Assembly: GCF_030695125.1 (NCBI RefSeq)
Contig: NZ_JAUYTP010000031.1
Span: 124,001-188,000, forward strand
Length of the DNA stretch: 64,000 nucleotides
Direction of reading: 5' to 3'
From: Allobosea sp.
GTDB lineage: Bacteria; Pseudomonadota; Alphaproteobacteria; Rhizobiales; Beijerinckiaceae
Part shown: positions 62,729 through 64,000 of the stretch, in pieces
Layout: the number at the start of each line of letters is the position of its first letter
How positions within the stretch are numbered: the first letter of the stretch is position 1
Program-made: the position numbers and the translations under genes
Notes under the pieces: generated by a model
The model's database searches: none
Told to the model about the DNA's origin: nothing
Seen by the model: only the letters and a program-made list of their open reading frames with translations

Positions 62729-63478
62729 ATGACGAAGACGATCCTGATCTCCGGCGCCACCGCCGGCTTCGGCGCCGCCACCGCGCGGCGTTTTGTACAG
62801 GCGGGCTGGCGGGTCGTCGGCACCGGTCGACGCGCGGACCGGCTCGCCGCGCTGCAGGCGGAACTGGGCGACGCGTTCTGCCCCGCCGCCTTCGACATTA
62901 CCGACGAGGCGGCGATGCAAGCCGCGCTGGCGGCATTGCCCGAGCCGTTCCGCGCGATCGACGTGCTGGTCAACAATGCCGGCCTGGCGCTCGGCGTGAA
63001 GCCCGTGCCCCAGGCTTCGCTCTCCGACTGGCGCACGATGATCGCGACCAACATCACCGGCCTCACCACGCTGACGCATCACCTGCTGCCGGGGCTGATC
63101 GAGCGCCGGGGCGCGATCGTCAACATCGCCTCCGTCGCGGCGAACTGGCCCTATTCCGGCGGCAACGTCTATGGCGGCACCAAAGCCTTCGTGCAGCAAT
63201 TCTCGCTGGGGCTGCGCTCTGACCTGCATGGCAAGGGCGTGCGCGTCACCTCGATCGAACCCGGCCTGTGCGAGAGCGAATTCACGCTGGTGCGCAATGG
63301 CGGCGACCAGGCCGCCTATGACGCGCTCTACAAGGGCGCCAACGCCTTGCAGCCGCACGACATCGCCGAGACGATCCTGTGGGTCGCGACGCTGCCGCCG
63401 CATGTCAACATCAACAGCCTCGAGATCATGCCGGTGAGCCAGTCCTTCGGCGGCTTCCAGGTTCATCGCGAGGGCTGA
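62729..63478 (+). CDS. SDR family oxidoreductase (YdfG-like)
   Basis: A 249-residue short-chain dehydrogenase. NAD(P) loop SGATAGFG at 8-15 (TGxxxGxG variant), GRRADR at 33-38, NNAG at 82-85, catalytic Ser135, Tyr148 and Lys152. The C-terminal half, SVAANWPYSGGNVYGGTKAFVQQFSLGLRSDLHGKGVRVTSIEPGL, resembles YdfG, the 3-hydroxy acid/malonic semialdehyde reductase. ATG 62729 has GAGG upstream. The position after the sugar and TRAP genes hints at a pathway dehydrogenase, but a housekeeping role is possible. Confidence 0.9.
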   Translation: MTKTILISGATAGFGAATARRFVQAGWRVVGTGRRADRLAALQAELGDAFCPAAFDITDEAAMQAALAALPEPFRAIDVLVNNAGLALGVKPVPQASLSDWRTMIATNITGLTTLTHHLLPGLIERRGAIVNIASVAANWPYSGGNVYGGTKAFVQQFSLGLRSDLHGKGVRVTSIEPGLCESEFTLVRNGGDQAAYDALYKGANALQPHDIAETILWVATLPPHVNINSLEIMPVSQSFGGFQVHREG

Positions 63479-63564
63479 GCCCCGGCCTGGGACCTGCCCT
63501 TGCCGGCGCCGGGTTCGTCGGACCGGCCCCTTGCGGCGCCTGTCCGCTCGGCGGCGACGTGGTG

Positions 63565-63584
63565 GGGAGCCGAGAGCGGCTCCC
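63565..63584. terminator. GC-rich hairpin downstream of the SDR gene
   Basis: Perfect 8-bp stem GGGAGCCG/CGGCTCCC with an AGAG loop, 86 bases after the SDR stop. There is no T-run, so termination is uncertain. The rest of 63479-63750 shows nothing else apart from a 15-bp repeat of the SDR 3' end. Confidence 0.35.
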
Positions 63585-63750
63585 TGCCCTGTCCGTAGCT
63601 CGCTCGCACCGTCTCGTAACGGCAGGCCGGACACGATTCCGCATGGTGTCTCTTCGCAGGCGAACGCACAGCCTTGCGCTCCCGCGAACGATCCGACGGG
63701 CGGCTTCCAGGTTTCTGCATGATTGAGAAAAACTGACGTGGCCACCGAAG

Positions 63751-63825
63751 TGGCGCGACCTACGGGAGTCGAACCCGTCTCCCCAGCGTGAAAGGCTGGT
63801 GTCCTAACCGATAGACGAAGGTCGC
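63751..63825 (-). tRNA. tRNA-Glu (anticodon TTC)
   Basis: The 75-base minus-strand gene folds as a cloverleaf: 7-bp acceptor stem GCGACCT with AGGTCGC, anticodon stem CCAGC/GCTGG around loop CTTTCAC (anticodon TTC), a GGTTCGACTCC T-arm loop and an encoded CCA end. The D-arm GTCTATCGGTTAGGAC is typical of tRNA-Glu. Nothing in the 3' end suggests an inserted element. Confidence 0.96.
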
Positions 63826-63866
63826 GGGCTTCAAAACCGCGAGCGGTTCGTGTCGAAGCGGGGCGA

Positions 63867-63895
63867 GGTATAGTGGCAGGCTTCCCGCTCCGCAA
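63867..63895 (-). promoter_or_regulatory. sigma-70-type promoter for tRNA-Glu
   Basis: On the minus strand, TTGCGG (63890-63895) and TATACC (63867-63872) are spaced by exactly 17 bases, about 41 bases upstream of the mature tRNA 5' end. Good match for a stable-RNA promoter. Confidence 0.6.
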
Positions 63896-64000
63896 GCGTC
63901 TGTTTCGCGTTCTGCCCAGCTCATGCTGCGACACAGGGCCCTCCCCGGCCTGCGCGCCGTCGGACCCGTCATGGCGGCAGCCGGCGTCAGGTCGGCCTGG

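Noticed and set aside
1..64000. Insertion sequences, integrase or prophage
   Set aside because: No transposase, integrase or phage structural gene was recognised on either strand, and tRNA-Glu shows no attachment-site duplication.

Overview
The window is a GC-rich chromosomal segment of an alphaproteobacterium, most likely of the order Hyphomicrobiales (Bosea-like). This is inferred from gene content: many TRAP and tripartite tricarboxylate (TTT) transporters, FCD-type GntR regulators, a fused iron-ABC permease, and intergenic palindromes of a kind common in that order. No rRNA, phage, transposase or CRISPR was seen. One tRNA-Glu(TTC) gene lies near the right end.

Layout, left to right. 1-4.2 kb: a pdxA-like dehydrogenase and tctCBA operon (minus, tctA cut by the window edge) divergent from a GntR regulator, with two abutting perfect palindromes between them. 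4.3-9.2 kb: dctP-dctQ-dctM-uxuA (TRAP importer plus mannonate dehydratase, minus) divergent from a second GntR with overlapping palindromes. 9.2-17.1 kb: a small FlbD-like protein, phosphoketolase, an uncharacterised membrane protein, a cardiolipin synthase-like PLD enzyme with an EEP-fold partner, and a P1B-like ATPase with an altered core motif. 17.3-22.4 kb: a third GntR divergent from an IlvD/Edd dehydratase, an orphan TctC, a 3-hydroxyacyl-CoA-type dehydrogenase and an Asp/Glu racemase-like protein. 22.5-25.2 kb: TerC divergent from a four-gene operon (DUF4112, membrane protein, TerB-like, small membrane protein). 25.2-27.3 kb: SbtA-like permease and LysR regulator. 27.4-34.3 kb: hyuA-hyuB-dctQ-dctM-dctP (hydantoinase/oxoprolinase plus TRAP). 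34.5-44 kb: a surface polysaccharide locus with a Tat-exported GH10 glycanase. 44.7-48.9 kb: a three-gene ferric-type ABC importer. 49.1-51.5 kb: arsB and an arsO-like monooxygenase. 51.6-63.5 kb: an L-fucose-type sugar locus (mutarotase, lactonase, sugar dehydrogenase; ABC binding protein and two permeases; DapA-type aldolase; fourth GntR; TRAP; SDR). 63.7 kb: tRNA-Glu.

Most of the window follows one plan: a specific binding-protein transporter, one to four catabolic enzymes for a sugar acid or other small organic acid, and a local FCD GntR regulator, usually divergent. Several solute-binding-protein genes are followed within 35 bases of their stop codon by a perfect hairpin. In the fucose-type locus almost every intercistronic gap holds a long palindromic repeat, and I saw none of these repeats elsewhere. 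Enzyme substrates are inferred from family membership and neighbours; none is proven by the sequence.
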